From an uncultured Bacilli bacterium (GTDB lineage: Bacteria > Bacillota_I > Bacilli_A > RFN20 > CAG-826): a stretch of 37,060 bases of DNA. A program made the translations under genes and the position numbers. The DNA lies in the NCBI GenBank assembly GCA_944358865.1, contig CALVRV010000014.1, forward strand, positions 1-37,060, written 5' to 3'. How positions within the stretch are numbered: position 1 is the stretch's first letter; each line of letters opens with the position of its first letter. Shown here piece after piece: positions 25,848 through 34,112 of this stretch. Below the pieces are notes generated by a model. That model had not been told where the DNA came from and did no database searches. It was given only the letters and a program-made list of their open reading frames with translations.

Positions 25848-26547
25848 AATATGTTTTAATGATTTTGATATTAAAAGTTTTACAAATCTTTTTAATCAAA
25901 AGACATGTATATGTAACAAATGTCAAAAAACATTATATCCACACTTTTATAAATTCAAAATTAATAATTGTAATGGAGTAGCGATTTATGATTATGATGA
26001 CACTATTAAAAGTTTAATATATCAATTTAAAGGGTGTAGTGATATTGAATTAAAAGACATATTTTTATCACCATATAGTTATTTATTAAAATTATTATAT
26101 TTTGATTATTATCTTGTTTATATACCATCTTTAAGTGAAGATGATACATCTCGTGGTTTTAATCATGTTAAGGAGATGTTTTCTATTTTAAATTTAAAAC
26201 ATATTGATCTATTAACAAAAGAAGGTAATTATAAGCAAAGTGATCAAGACTATAAAAATCGTGAAAATATTTGCCATTATTTAAAATTAAAAAATAATGT
26301 GAAATTAAAAAACAAAAAGATTTTGCTTGTTGACGATATATTGACCACAGGTAATACCTTATATTATTCAATTGAATTAATTAAAAGATTAAAACCAAAA
26401 AAAATTAAAGTTTTAACAATTGCAAAAGTAAAACCATTAAATAACGATTATAAACATAAATACGAGCAAAAAAATGGATTTTTGCAAACTTTTTTAAATA
26501 AAATTCAAGAAAAATTTAATATTAGGGCAATTAAAAATGACAAATAA
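25837..26547 (+). CDS. comFC: Competence protein ComFC (phosphoribosyltransferase-like)
   Basis: ComF-family protein with an N-terminal zinc module (CKICFN ... CICNKCQKTL) and a type I phosphoribosyltransferase-like domain whose PRPP loop is ILLVDDILTTGNT near the C-terminus. In competent bacteria it is needed for DNA uptake or for processing incoming single strands; the enzyme reaction is not established. I favour ATG 25837, which puts the first Cys at residue 3 as in relatives and overlaps comFA by 11 bases; an in-frame ATG at 25792 would add 15 basic residues and overlap by 56. Neither has a strong ribosome-binding site. 236 residues. Confidence 0.88.
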   Translation: MTCKICFNDFDIKSFTNLFNQKTCICNKCQKTLYPHFYKFKINNCNGVAIYDYDDTIKSLIYQFKGCSDIELKDIFLSPYSYLLKLLYFDYYLVYIPSLSEDDTSRGFNHVKEMFSILNLKHIDLLTKEGNYKQSDQDYKNRENICHYLKLKNNVKLKNKKILLVDDILTTGNTLYYSIELIKRLKPKKIKVLTIAKVKPLNNDYKHKYEQKNGFLQTFLNKIQEKFNIRAIKNDK

Positions 26548-26571
26548 AAATAATTACATAAAAATTTAAAA

Positions 26572-26600
26572 TAGACTATTATTAGTCTAAATGGTAAAAT
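26572..26600 (+). promoter_or_regulatory. secA: secA promoter with 18-bp palindrome over -35
   Basis: Extended -10 TGG-TAAAAT (26592-26600). A perfect inverted repeat TAGACTA-TTAT-TAGTCTA (26572-26589) covers the -35 position, where TAGACT (26572-26577) gives a 17-bp spacer. The palindrome is placed as an operator would be. Confidence 0.5.
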
Positions 26601-26648
26601 ACGAAAGCGAATGTAAATCATTCTTACTTATAGAAAGGCTAAAAAGAT

Positions 26649-29063
26649 ATGGGCTTTTTTGATAACAGATTATTAAAAAAATATACTAAACAAGCAGAAC
26701 AAGTTCTTGCTTTAGAAGATGCAATGAAATCTTTAAGCGACGAACAATTAAAAGACAAGACAACTTATTTTAGACAATTGCTTGCTGAAGGTAAAACATT
26801 AGAGGATATTAAAATTGAAGCATTTGCAGTTGCTCGTGAAGCAGCTAGACGTGTTTTAAATCAATTCCCTTTTAAAGTTCAAATTATTGGAGCTTTAATT
26901 TTAAACGCTGGTGATGTTGCTGAAATGAAAACTGGTGAAGGTAAAACTTTAACAGCAACTATGGCTGTCTATTTAAATGCATTAAATGGAAAAGGCGTTC
27001 ATGTTGTTACAGTTAATGAATATTTAGCGGAACGTGACGCTAATTGGATGGGGCAAATTTATACATTCCTTGGTTTAAAAGTTGGAGTTAATTTACGTAG
27101 CAAAACAACAAGTGAGAAAAAAGAAGCTTACTTGTGTGATATAACATATACCACTAACAGTGAACTTGGTTTTGACTATTTAAGAGATAATATGGCTCAA
27201 TCATTAAATGGTCGTGTTTTAAGAGGATTGGAATACGCTATTATTGACGAAGCCGATTCTATTTTAATTGATGAAAGTAGAACTCCTTTAATTATTTCTG
27301 GTGGTGCAAAAGCTTCACCAAGTCAATATACTGTCGCGGATCGTTTTGTTAAGACTTTAAGAAAAGAAAAAGATTTTACTATCGATGTTAAAGACAAAAC
27401 TGTAAATCTTACTGATGATGGCAACGCTAAAGCTGAAAGAATGTTTGGAATTAAAAACTTATACGCTCCTGAATATGCTGATTTAGTCCATCGAATTCAC
27501 AATGCTTTAAAAGCAAACTATATTATGCAAAGAGATGTTGACTATTTAATCGATAAAGAAAGACAAGTACAAATCATTGACCAATTTACTGGTCGTGTAC
27601 TTTCTGGTCGTGAATGGAGCGACGGTTTACATCAAGCTGTCCAAGCTAAAGAAAATGTTGAAATTAAGCAAGAAACAATTACTATGGCTACTATTACATA
27701 TCAAAATTTCTTTAGATTATATAAGAAATTATCTGGTATGACTGGTACAGCTAAAACTGAAGAAGAAGAATTTCAAAAAATATACAATATGCGCGTTTTA
27801 TGTGTTCCAACTAATCGTCCAATTCAACGTATTGATGCTTTAGATTATGTTTATGCACATAAAGGTCCAAAACTCAATGCTTTAATTAATGAAGTTAAAG
27901 CGCGTCATGAAAAAGGTCAGCCTATTCTTATTGGCACTGTTTCTGTTGAATCTAGTGAAGAAATATCTGATTTATTAACAAAAGCTGGATTAAAACATGA
28001 AATGTTAAATGCTAAAAACCACGCTAGAGAAGCTGAAATTATTGCTCTAGCAGGAAGAAAAGGCGCTATTACTCTTGCTACTAATATGGCAGGTCGTGGT
28101 ACCGATATTAAAATTGATGACGAGGTCAGAGCGTTAGGCGGTCTTTGTGTTTTTGGCACTGAAAGACATGAATCAAGACGTATTGATAATCAACTTCGTG
28201 GAAGAAGTGGTCGTCAAGGTGACCCAGGTTTTTCACGTTTTTATGTTTCATTTGATGATACTTTATTAGTAAGATTTGCTGCCGATAGAATTCGTAATTT
28301 TGTTGAAAAAAATTGTGGTGATGAAGCTTTAGAAATGAAGATGATTTCAAATGTCATCACTGGCGCTCAAAAACGTATTGAAGGACAAAACTTCGATACT
28401 CGTAAAACGTTATTAGATTATGATGATGTTTTAGCTAAACAAAGACAAATTATTTATTCACGTCGTGATAAAATATTATTCGGTGAAGATATTACTGAAA
28501 TTGTTAATGATATCTTTAATACGGCTGGTTTATTTTTAGCCAATAAATCTATTCCTATGGGTAGTAGTTCTAATCTTATTGATGGTGAATTACTTATTAA
28601 ACAAGTTGAACCACGTTTTTTACCTGCAGGTAGTATAGAAAAACGTTTGTATGATGAATCACCTGCTGATGAAGTAGGCGCTGATATTGGTGTAGTTATG
28701 CTTGATTATTATCAACAAAGAAAAGCTTCTTGGCCACAAGAACTTGCTGATCAAATTGAAAGAAGTTTTATTTTAAGATGTATTGATCATAACTGGACAC
28801 ATCATATTGATAAGATGTCATCATTAAGAGAAGGTATATTTTTAAGAAGTTACGCTAATGTAAATCCTTTACAAGACTATGTTAATGAAGGCTATTCAAT
28901 GTTTAGAGAAACTTTGAATTTAGCTTCTGTTGATGCTGTTTTAAATTTATTAAATGTTAAAGTTGAAAGAAAACCAAAAGAAGAAGAACAAAATAAAGAA
29001 AATAAAGAAGTTGAAGCAGAAGTAAAAGATAAAAAAGACGAATCTCAAAGTGAAAATAAATAG
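26649..29063 (+). CDS. secA: Preprotein translocase ATPase SecA
   Basis: Motor of the Sec pathway that pushes unfolded preproteins through SecYEG using ATP. Motifs: MKTGEGKTLTATMA (Walker A), VTVNEYLAERDANWMG, IIDEADSILIDESRTPLIIS (DEAD and motif Ia/II region), the preprotein-binding domain, GMTGTAKTEEEEF, NMAGRGTDIKI, DNQLRGRSGRQGDPG and the helical scaffold. At 804 residues it lacks the usual C-terminal zinc finger; the tail is only Glu/Lys-rich (EEEQNKENKEVEAEV). GAAAGG precedes ATG 26649. The hpf gene that commonly lies between comFC and secA is absent. Upstream of prfB, as in Bacillus. Confidence 0.96.
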   Translation: MGFFDNRLLKKYTKQAEQVLALEDAMKSLSDEQLKDKTTYFRQLLAEGKTLEDIKIEAFAVAREAARRVLNQFPFKVQIIGALILNAGDVAEMKTGEGKTLTATMAVYLNALNGKGVHVVTVNEYLAERDANWMGQIYTFLGLKVGVNLRSKTTSEKKEAYLCDITYTTNSELGFDYLRDNMAQSLNGRVLRGLEYAIIDEADSILIDESRTPLIISGGAKASPSQYTVADRFVKTLRKEKDFTIDVKDKTVNLTDDGNAKAERMFGIKNLYAPEYADLVHRIHNALKANYIMQRDVDYLIDKERQVQIIDQFTGRVLSGREWSDGLHQAVQAKENVEIKQETITMATITYQNFFRLYKKLSGMTGTAKTEEEEFQKIYNMRVLCVPTNRPIQRIDALDYVYAHKGPKLNALINEVKARHEKGQPILIGTVSVESSEEISDLLTKAGLKHEMLNAKNHAREAEIIALAGRKGAITLATNMAGRGTDIKIDDEVRALGGLCVFGTERHESRRIDNQLRGRSGRQGDPGFSRFYVSFDDTLLVRFAADRIRNFVEKNCGDEALEMKMISNVITGAQKRIEGQNFDTRKTLLDYDDVLAKQRQIIYSRRDKILFGEDITEIVNDIFNTAGLFLANKSIPMGSSSNLIDGELLIKQVEPRFLPAGSIEKRLYDESPADEVGADIGVVMLDYYQQRKASWPQELADQIERSFILRCIDHNWTHHIDKMSSLREGIFLRSYANVNPLQDYVNEGYSMFRETLNLASVDAVLNLLNVKVERKPKEEEQNKENKEVEAEVKDKKDESQSENK

Positions 29064-29070
29064 AAAGGAT

Positions 29071-29158
29071 ACGACTCTAATGGAGACTTTAAAAGATGTA
29101 AATACGATTAAAAACTCACTATTAGAAATTAAACAAAAACTCCAAAAATTAGAGTCGT
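29071..29158 (+). repeat. prfB: Long-range inverted repeat linking prfB start codon to frameshift region
   Basis: The 11 bases ACGACTCTAAT (29071-29081), which span the ribosome-binding spacer and the first two bases of ATG 29080, are the exact reverse complement of ATTAGAGTCGT (29148-29158), which ends three bases before the CTTTGAC frameshift site. Four of the eleven pairs are G-C. In mRNA this would form a stem closing a 66-nt loop and hiding the start codon. Confidence 0.8.
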
Positions 29159-30187
29159 CTCTTTGACATACCTAAATTAAAAGAAGATGTCGAAAATTTA
29201 ACAAAAATTTCTTTAAAAGACGATTTTTGGAATGACAACAAAAAAGCTTTAGAGATAATTAATACGTTAAATGATAAAAAAGAAATAATATCTGTCAGCG
29301 AACAAATTAATACTGATATTTCTTTTTTATTAGATTTAATTGAGTTAAATGATGAAACATTAATTGATGAAATTGATTTAAATTTTAAAAAAGTTAATTC
29401 TGAATTTAAAGAATTTCAAACTAATTTATTATTTACTGATAAAAATGATAAATTATCATGTCTTTTAGATATTCATCCAGGTGCTGGTGGAACAGAAGCG
29501 CAAGACTGGGCTCAAATGCTCATGCGCATGTATGTTAGATTTTGTGAAAGAAATAAATTAAAATGCCAAGTTATGGATTATCAAGATGGCGATGAAGCTG
29601 GTATTAAAAGTGTCACTTTGCGTATCAGCGGAAAGCACGCTTATGGTTTATTAAAAAGTGAAAAAGGTGTTCATCGTTTAGTTAGAATTTCACCTTTTGA
29701 CGCAAATAAAAGAAGACATACTTCATTTGCAAGTGTTTCTGTTGTTCCTGAATTTGACGATTTAAAAGATGTTAAAATTAATGAATCCGAATTAAAAATT
29801 GACACTTATCATTCTCAAGGCGCAGGTGGTCAAAACGTAAATAAAACTGAATCGGCTGTTCGAATTACTCATTTGCCTACTGGTATTGTTGTTTCTTGTC
29901 AAGTTGAAAGATCGCAAATGAACAATAAAGAAACAGCTTTGAATATGTTAAAAGCAAAATTAATGCAACTTGAGCAAGAAAAAAGAAATAAAGAATTAGC
30001 TAATATTGTCGGAGAACAAAAAAATATTGAATGGGGTTCACAAATTCGTTCTTATGTTTTTTGTCCTTATACTTTAGTAAAAGATAACCGCACAAATTAT
30101 GAAGAAGTTGATGTTAATTCTGTTATGGATGGAAACATCATTAATTTTATTTATGCCTATCTAGAAATGGAGGTTAAAAAATGCTAA
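29080..30187 (+). CDS. prfB: Peptide chain release factor 2, with +1 programmed frameshift
   Basis: Recognises UGA and UAA. Translation starts at ATG 29080 (AAAGGAT nine bases upstream), runs 27 codons to the in-frame TGA at 29164-29166, and continues after a +1 shift at CTT-TGA-C in the frame beginning GAC 29165, giving about 367 residues. After the shift the sequence LDIPKLKEDVENL and DDFWND is typical of RF2. The stop-codon recognition motif is SPF (RISPFDANKRRHTSF), and GGQ is in [16 protein letters not shown]. Frameshifting at low RF2 is the known autoregulation. The stimulatory Shine-Dalgarno-like element is weak here (GAG TCG TCT rather than AGG GGG TAT). Cotranscribed after secA. Confidence 0.95.
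29158..29167 (+). promoter_or_regulatory. prfB: prfB +1 programmed frameshift site
   Basis: CTT (29161-29163) followed by TGA C is the canonical slippery codon and stop with its unfavourable 3' C. When RF2 is scarce the peptidyl-tRNA slips from CTT to TTT and reading resumes at GAC. Confidence 0.92.
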
Positions 30188-31194
30188 TTAAAAAAACTAA
30201 AAAAGAAATTTTACAAATCATTTATCACAACTTCTTAATTGTTTTAGGTTCGCTTATTTTAGCTTTTGGCACTGCTATGTTTTTAACAAAAAACACTATT
30301 GTTGCTGGAGGATTAAGCGGTATTGCTTTTATTTTTGAAGCTTATTTAGGCAATGAATTTTCAAATCTAGGCACTATAGTGGATATTGTGGTTTGGATTT
30401 TCAATGTTGGTTTTTGGCTTTTATCTTTATTTACACTTGGTAAAACTTTTGCTTTAAGAACTTTATTAGCAACTTTATTATTTCCAGCTTTTTTATCATT
30501 ATTTACTCGTGTTGAAGTTTTTGATTCTTTAGCAAACACTATTTCTGGACTTGATATAAGCGATCCAACTAAGGATGTTGAAATTGGATACCTTTTATTG
30601 TGTGGTATATGTGGAGGTATTTCTGTCGGGTTAGGTATATCATTAACTTTTTTAGGAAAAGGATCGACTGGTGGAGTGGATGTTTTAGCCTTTTTAATTA
30701 ATAAAATATTTGGATTAAAAGTTTCAATTTGTTCACTTTCAATTGACACTACAATTATTGGAATTGGTATTATTTCATTAACAATTTTAAATCCGACAAT
30801 GATTTTAAATTGCTTGTGTGGAATTATATCTGCAATTATTACTTCTTTAGTTATTGAAGTTATGTTTTCTAGAAAACAAAATGCTTTCATTTTGCATATT
30901 ATCAGCGATCATCATCAAGAAATTGCACAATACATAATGGAAAAGATGGAAAGAGGAGTAACTGTTATTCCTGTTAAAGGTGCATATACTAAAACTGATC
31001 GTATTATGTTAGAAACTGTTTTAAGTCGAAATGAATATATTGAAATTAAAGATGTAATTTCAAAAATTGACCCCCAAGCATTTTTAACTTTTACTGACAC
31101 TAATGCGGTATATGGTGAAGGTTTTAGAGAAAATTTTGGTAATTCCATATTTAAGAAAAAAAGAAAAAATAATGGAGATTTGAATGGAAAATAG
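30181..31194 (+). CDS. YitT family membrane protein with DUF2179 domain
   Basis: A 337-residue membrane protein. About six helices are visible, starting with LIVLGSLILAFGTAMFL and the conserved NTIVAGGLSGIAFIF; the second conserved block GKGSTGGVDVLAFLINKIFG is typical of YitT. The cytoplasmic C-terminal DUF2179 domain (AFILHIISDHHQEIAQYIM, MERGVTVIPVKGAYTK, DPQAFLTFTDTNAVYGEGF) ends the protein. Members are often called transporters but no substrate is established. It overlaps the prfB end by seven bases and uvrB by eleven, so it belongs to the same transcription unit. It is longer than usual, with an insert near residues 115-135. Confidence 0.85.
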   Translation: MLIKKTKKEILQIIYHNFLIVLGSLILAFGTAMFLTKNTIVAGGLSGIAFIFEAYLGNEFSNLGTIVDIVVWIFNVGFWLLSLFTLGKTFALRTLLATLLFPAFLSLFTRVEVFDSLANTISGLDISDPTKDVEIGYLLLCGICGGISVGLGISLTFLGKGSTGGVDVLAFLINKIFGLKVSICSLSIDTTIIGIGIISLTILNPTMILNCLCGIISAIITSLVIEVMFSRKQNAFILHIISDHHQEIAQYIMEKMERGVTVIPVKGAYTKTDRIMLETVLSRNEYIEIKDVISKIDPQAFLTFTDTNAVYGEGFRENFGNSIFKKKRKNNGDLNGK

Positions 31195-33163
31195 AAAATT
31201 TGAACTTGTTTCAAACTTTAAACCAACCGGAGATCAGCCTGAGGCTATTGATAAATTAGTAAAAGGAATTAAGCAAAATAAAAAATTCCAAGTTTTATTA
31301 GGGGCAACAGGTACTGGAAAAACTTTTACTATCGCTAATGTTATAAATAAAGTTAATAAACCTACGCTTGTCATTGTTCATAATAAAACTCTTGCTGGTC
31401 AACTTTATTCAGAATTTAAAAGTTTGTTTCCTAACAATCGTGTTGAATATTTTGTCAGTAATTTTGATTTTTATCAACCAGAAGCATATATTCCAAAAAC
31501 TGATACTTATATTGATAAAAATGCAGTTATGAATGAAGAAATAGAAATGATGCGTACCAGTGCGATTAATTCTGTTTTAGAAAGAAGCGATACAATTATT
31601 GTCGCGTCAGTGGCATCTATATTTGGTTTAACTGATCCAGATGAATATAAACGTCTTGTCTTTGAAATAAGAGTAGGGGAAGAGATAAATCGAAAAGAAT
31701 TTTTTAATAAATTAATTACTGCACAATATAAAAGAAATAATTTAGATTTAACTCCAGGTACTTTTCGTGTAAGAGGAGATATTATTGAAATTTTTCCTGC
31801 TTCTTATGAATCTAATTTTATTATTCGTATTGATACATTTGGAGATGAAATAGAAAAAATATATATGTGTGATAATTTGACAGGTGAAATTTTACACTCC
31901 TACCTTACTTATCCTATTTTTCCTGCCTATGATCATGCTTCAACTTTTGAAAGAATTAAAAAAGCGTGTGTTTCTATTCGTGAAGAACTTGTTGAGCGTT
32001 TACAATATTTTAAAGAACATGATAAGCCATTAGAATATGAAAGATTAGATATGCGCACCAACCATGACTTAGAATCTTTACAAGAATTTGGGATTTGTCC
32101 TGGTATTGAAAATTATGCTAGACATATCGATCAAAGAAAACCAGGAGAAAAACCTTATTGTTTATTTGATTATTTTCCTAGAGACTTTCTTTTAATAGTT
32201 GATGAATCTCATGCAACTTTTCCTCAAATACGAGGGATGTATAATGGCGATAGATCAAGAAAATTAACTCTTGTTGAATATGGCTTTCGTCTACCAAGCG
32301 CATTAGATAATCGTCCTTTAAATTTTCAAGAATTTGAAAGTGAATTAAATCAAGTTATTTGTACCAGTGCGACTCCAGGTGATTATGAATTAGATAAGGC
32401 TAATAATGAAGTAGTAGAACAAATTATTCGTCCTACTGGTTTATTAGATCCTAAAATATCTTTAAGAAAAACTACTGGTCAAATTGATGATATTTTAGAA
32501 AATATAAAAACTAGAATTGCTAAAAATCAAAGATGTATGATAGTGACTTTAACTGTTAAAATGGCAGAAGATTTAACAGATTTTTTAAAAGAAAAAGGCA
32601 TTAAAGTTGTTTACTTACATCATGAAGTTAAAACATTACAAAGAAGTGAAATTATTTATCAATTAAGAAAAGGTAAATATGATGTTTTAGTTGGTGTTAA
32701 TCTATTAAGAGAAGGTTTAGATATTCCAGAAGTTAGTTGTGTCATGATTTTAGACGCGGATAAAGAAGGATTTTTAAGAACAACAAGATCGCTTATTCAA
32801 GTGATAGGGCGCGCTGCTAGAAACGCTGAGGGTGAGGTAATTATGTATGCCGATACGATTACTAAATCTATGCAAGAAGCAATTAATGAAACTAATCGTC
32901 GTCGCTCTATTCAAGAAAAATATAATCTAGATAATGGAATTATTCCTAAAACAATTATTAAAGAAATATCATTACCATTAAAAATGATAGATGAAGTGGA
33001 TGTTAAAAATAATAAAAAACTTAATTCTAAACAATCTATCGCACAACTTAAATTACAAATTAAAGATTTAGAAAAACAAATGCGTAAAGCGGCAAATGAA
33101 TTTGATTTTGAAAGAGCAGCAGAAATAAGAGATATTATTATTGAATTAAAAACTGCGTTATAA
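31184..33163 (+). CDS. uvrB: UvrABC system protein B
   Basis: Damage-verification helicase of nucleotide excision repair. Motifs: GDQPEAIDKLV (Q-motif), GATGTGKTFTIANV (Walker A), the beta-hairpin region YIPKTDTYIDKNAVMNEEIE, DESHATFPQIRGMYNGDRSRK, LREGLDIPEVSCVMILDADKEGFLR and QVIGRAARNAEGEV. A C-terminal UVR domain (QLKLQIKDLEKQMRKAANEFDFERAAEIRD) is complete, so it can recruit UvrC. Length 659 is normal. GGAG lies six bases before ATG 31184. uvrA and uvrC are not next to it in this window. Confidence 0.96.
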   Translation: MENRKFELVSNFKPTGDQPEAIDKLVKGIKQNKKFQVLLGATGTGKTFTIANVINKVNKPTLVIVHNKTLAGQLYSEFKSLFPNNRVEYFVSNFDFYQPEAYIPKTDTYIDKNAVMNEEIEMMRTSAINSVLERSDTIIVASVASIFGLTDPDEYKRLVFEIRVGEEINRKEFFNKLITAQYKRNNLDLTPGTFRVRGDIIEIFPASYESNFIIRIDTFGDEIEKIYMCDNLTGEILHSYLTYPIFPAYDHASTFERIKKACVSIREELVERLQYFKEHDKPLEYERLDMRTNHDLESLQEFGICPGIENYARHIDQRKPGEKPYCLFDYFPRDFLLIVDESHATFPQIRGMYNGDRSRKLTLVEYGFRLPSALDNRPLNFQEFESELNQVICTSATPGDYELDKANNEVVEQIIRPTGLLDPKISLRKTTGQIDDILENIKTRIAKNQRCMIVTLTVKMAEDLTDFLKEKGIKVVYLHHEVKTLQRSEIIYQLRKGKYDVLVGVNLLREGLDIPEVSCVMILDADKEGFLRTTRSLIQVIGRAARNAEGEVIMYADTITKSMQEAINETNRRRSIQEKYNLDNGIIPKTIIKEISLPLKMIDEVDVKNNKKLNSKQSIAQLKLQIKDLEKQMRKAANEFDFERAAEIRDIIIELKTAL

Positions 33164-33164
33164 T
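33159..33164 (+). promoter_or_regulatory. -10 box of small membrane protein gene, predicted leaderless
   Basis: TATAAT overlaps the uvrB stop codon; six bases (TAAAAT) lead to ATG 33171 and there is no Shine-Dalgarno sequence. The -35 region is not convincing. Confidence 0.5.
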
Positions 33165-33170
33165 TAAAAT

Positions 33171-33731
33171 ATGAAACAAGAAAGAATAGAAAAAATTGCT
33201 AAAAAATTAAAAATTAAATTAGATGATGAAAATCGCGCAATATTAAATTTAAAAATTAGTGATGATTCTAATTTTCTATCTCCTTATTATTATGATAAAC
33301 CAATCATTAGTAATGATGTTGCTAGTTTTATTAATTTAAATAAAGCTATTTTATTATGGAAATATGGTTTAACAATTAATATTATCAGCGATGTTATTGA
33401 TAAGGATGAAGAAGAAACTTATAAAAATGCCATAAAACATTATTATGAAACTGACTTAATTCATAATAAAAGAACTATGAAAAGAAATTATATACTCGCT
33501 TTAATTATGTTTATTATTGGTGTATTAGTGTTTTCTTTGATGTTTATTTTAGATCATTTTTTTGCTAATTCATTAGGATTATGGAAAGAAGTAATTGATG
33601 TAGTTGCTTGGGTTTTCATTTGGGAAAGTGTTGATATTGCTTTTATTGAAAAAATAGAAAATTCCAATCTAATTAAAATTTCTAATAATATTATTAATAG
33701 CAAGATAATATTTAGCAAAATGATTAATTGA
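33171..33731 (+). CDS. Small protein with two membrane helices, function unknown
   Basis: A 186-residue protein. The first 105 residues are charged and soluble-looking, with segments LNLKISDDSNFLSPYYYDKPIIS (seen as NLKISDDSNF and SPYYYDKPII) and a run of helices (VIDKDEEETYKNAIKHYYE). Two hydrophobic helices follow (YILALIMFIIGVLVFSLMF and EVIDVVAWVFIWESVDIAF), then a short tail. The layout resembles small uncharacterised proteins of Bacillota with a soluble domain and a two-helix anchor, but I cannot name a family. Its start lies eight bases after the uvrB stop. Confidence 0.6.
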   Translation: MKQERIEKIAKKLKIKLDDENRAILNLKISDDSNFLSPYYYDKPIISNDVASFINLNKAILLWKYGLTINIISDVIDKDEEETYKNAIKHYYETDLIHNKRTMKRNYILALIMFIIGVLVFSLMFILDHFFANSLGLWKEVIDVVAWVFIWESVDIAFIEKIENSNLIKISNNIINSKIIFSKMIN

Positions 33732-33760
33732 TTGATATTTTTTTTGTTTTTATATATTAT
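33732..33760 (+). promoter_or_regulatory. secG: secG promoter
   Basis: TTGATA (33732-33737), 17-bp spacer, TATTAT (33755-33760): a good housekeeping-sigma promoter. The leader carries AAGGAGAT ahead of ATG 33795. Confidence 0.65.
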
Positions 33761-33794
33761 ATAAAGCGATATCCGAAAAAAGGAGATAAGATTT

Positions 33795-34055
33795 ATGGAT
33801 TGGTATGACTATTTATTCATGATAATGTCAGTGGTATTAATTGTCTTGTGTCTATTACAAGGTGGTAAGACTGAAGGTGCATCAGGTGCGATTACTGGTG
33901 GTGGATTGAATGTCTTTGTTAAAACTAAAGAACGTGGCTCTGAAAGAGTAGTATCTATATTAACTTATATAGGTGCGATTATTTTCTTTGTATTTGCTAT
34001 TTTAATTCAAGTCTTAGGTGTTGCTTTAGAAGTTACATCTAGTACTTCTGTTTAA
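33795..34055 (+). CDS. secG: Preprotein translocase subunit SecG
   Basis: An 86-residue protein with two membrane helices. The first ends in the conserved LLQGGKTEGASGAITGGG loop (LQxGKxxGxS...GG), and the second is LTYIGAIIFFVFAILIQVLG. SecG assists SecA cycling at the SecYEG channel. Own promoter and a strong ribosome-binding site (AGGAGAT); followed by a terminator. The usual downstream rnr-smpB pair is absent from the following bases. Confidence 0.9.
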   Translation: MDWYDYLFMIMSVVLIVLCLLQGGKTEGASGAITGGGLNVFVKTKERGSERVVSILTYIGAIIFFVFAILIQVLGVALEVTSSTSV

Positions 34056-34080
34056 TTTTATTAATAAATGTAATTAAAAA

Positions 34081-34108
34081 AATGAGAATCAAACGATTCT
34101 CATTTTTT
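34081..34108. terminator. Bidirectional rho-independent terminator
   Basis: A 10-bp perfect stem, AATGAGAATC (34081-34090) and GATTCTCATT (34095-34104), with loop AAAC and a T-run on the plus strand and A-run on the left. It serves secG and the convergent DUF308 gene. Confidence 0.9.
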
Positions 34109-34112
34109 ATTT

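Noticed and set aside
29164-29166. In-frame TGA in prfB as a sign of TGA=Trp recoding or a broken gene
   Set aside because: It sits in the conserved CTT-TGA-C frameshift context and the downstream frame is a complete RF2; RF2 itself shows TGA is a stop.
30342-31214. Minus-strand open frames opposite yitT
   Set aside because: Shadow frames of a recognised gene, no ribosome-binding sites.
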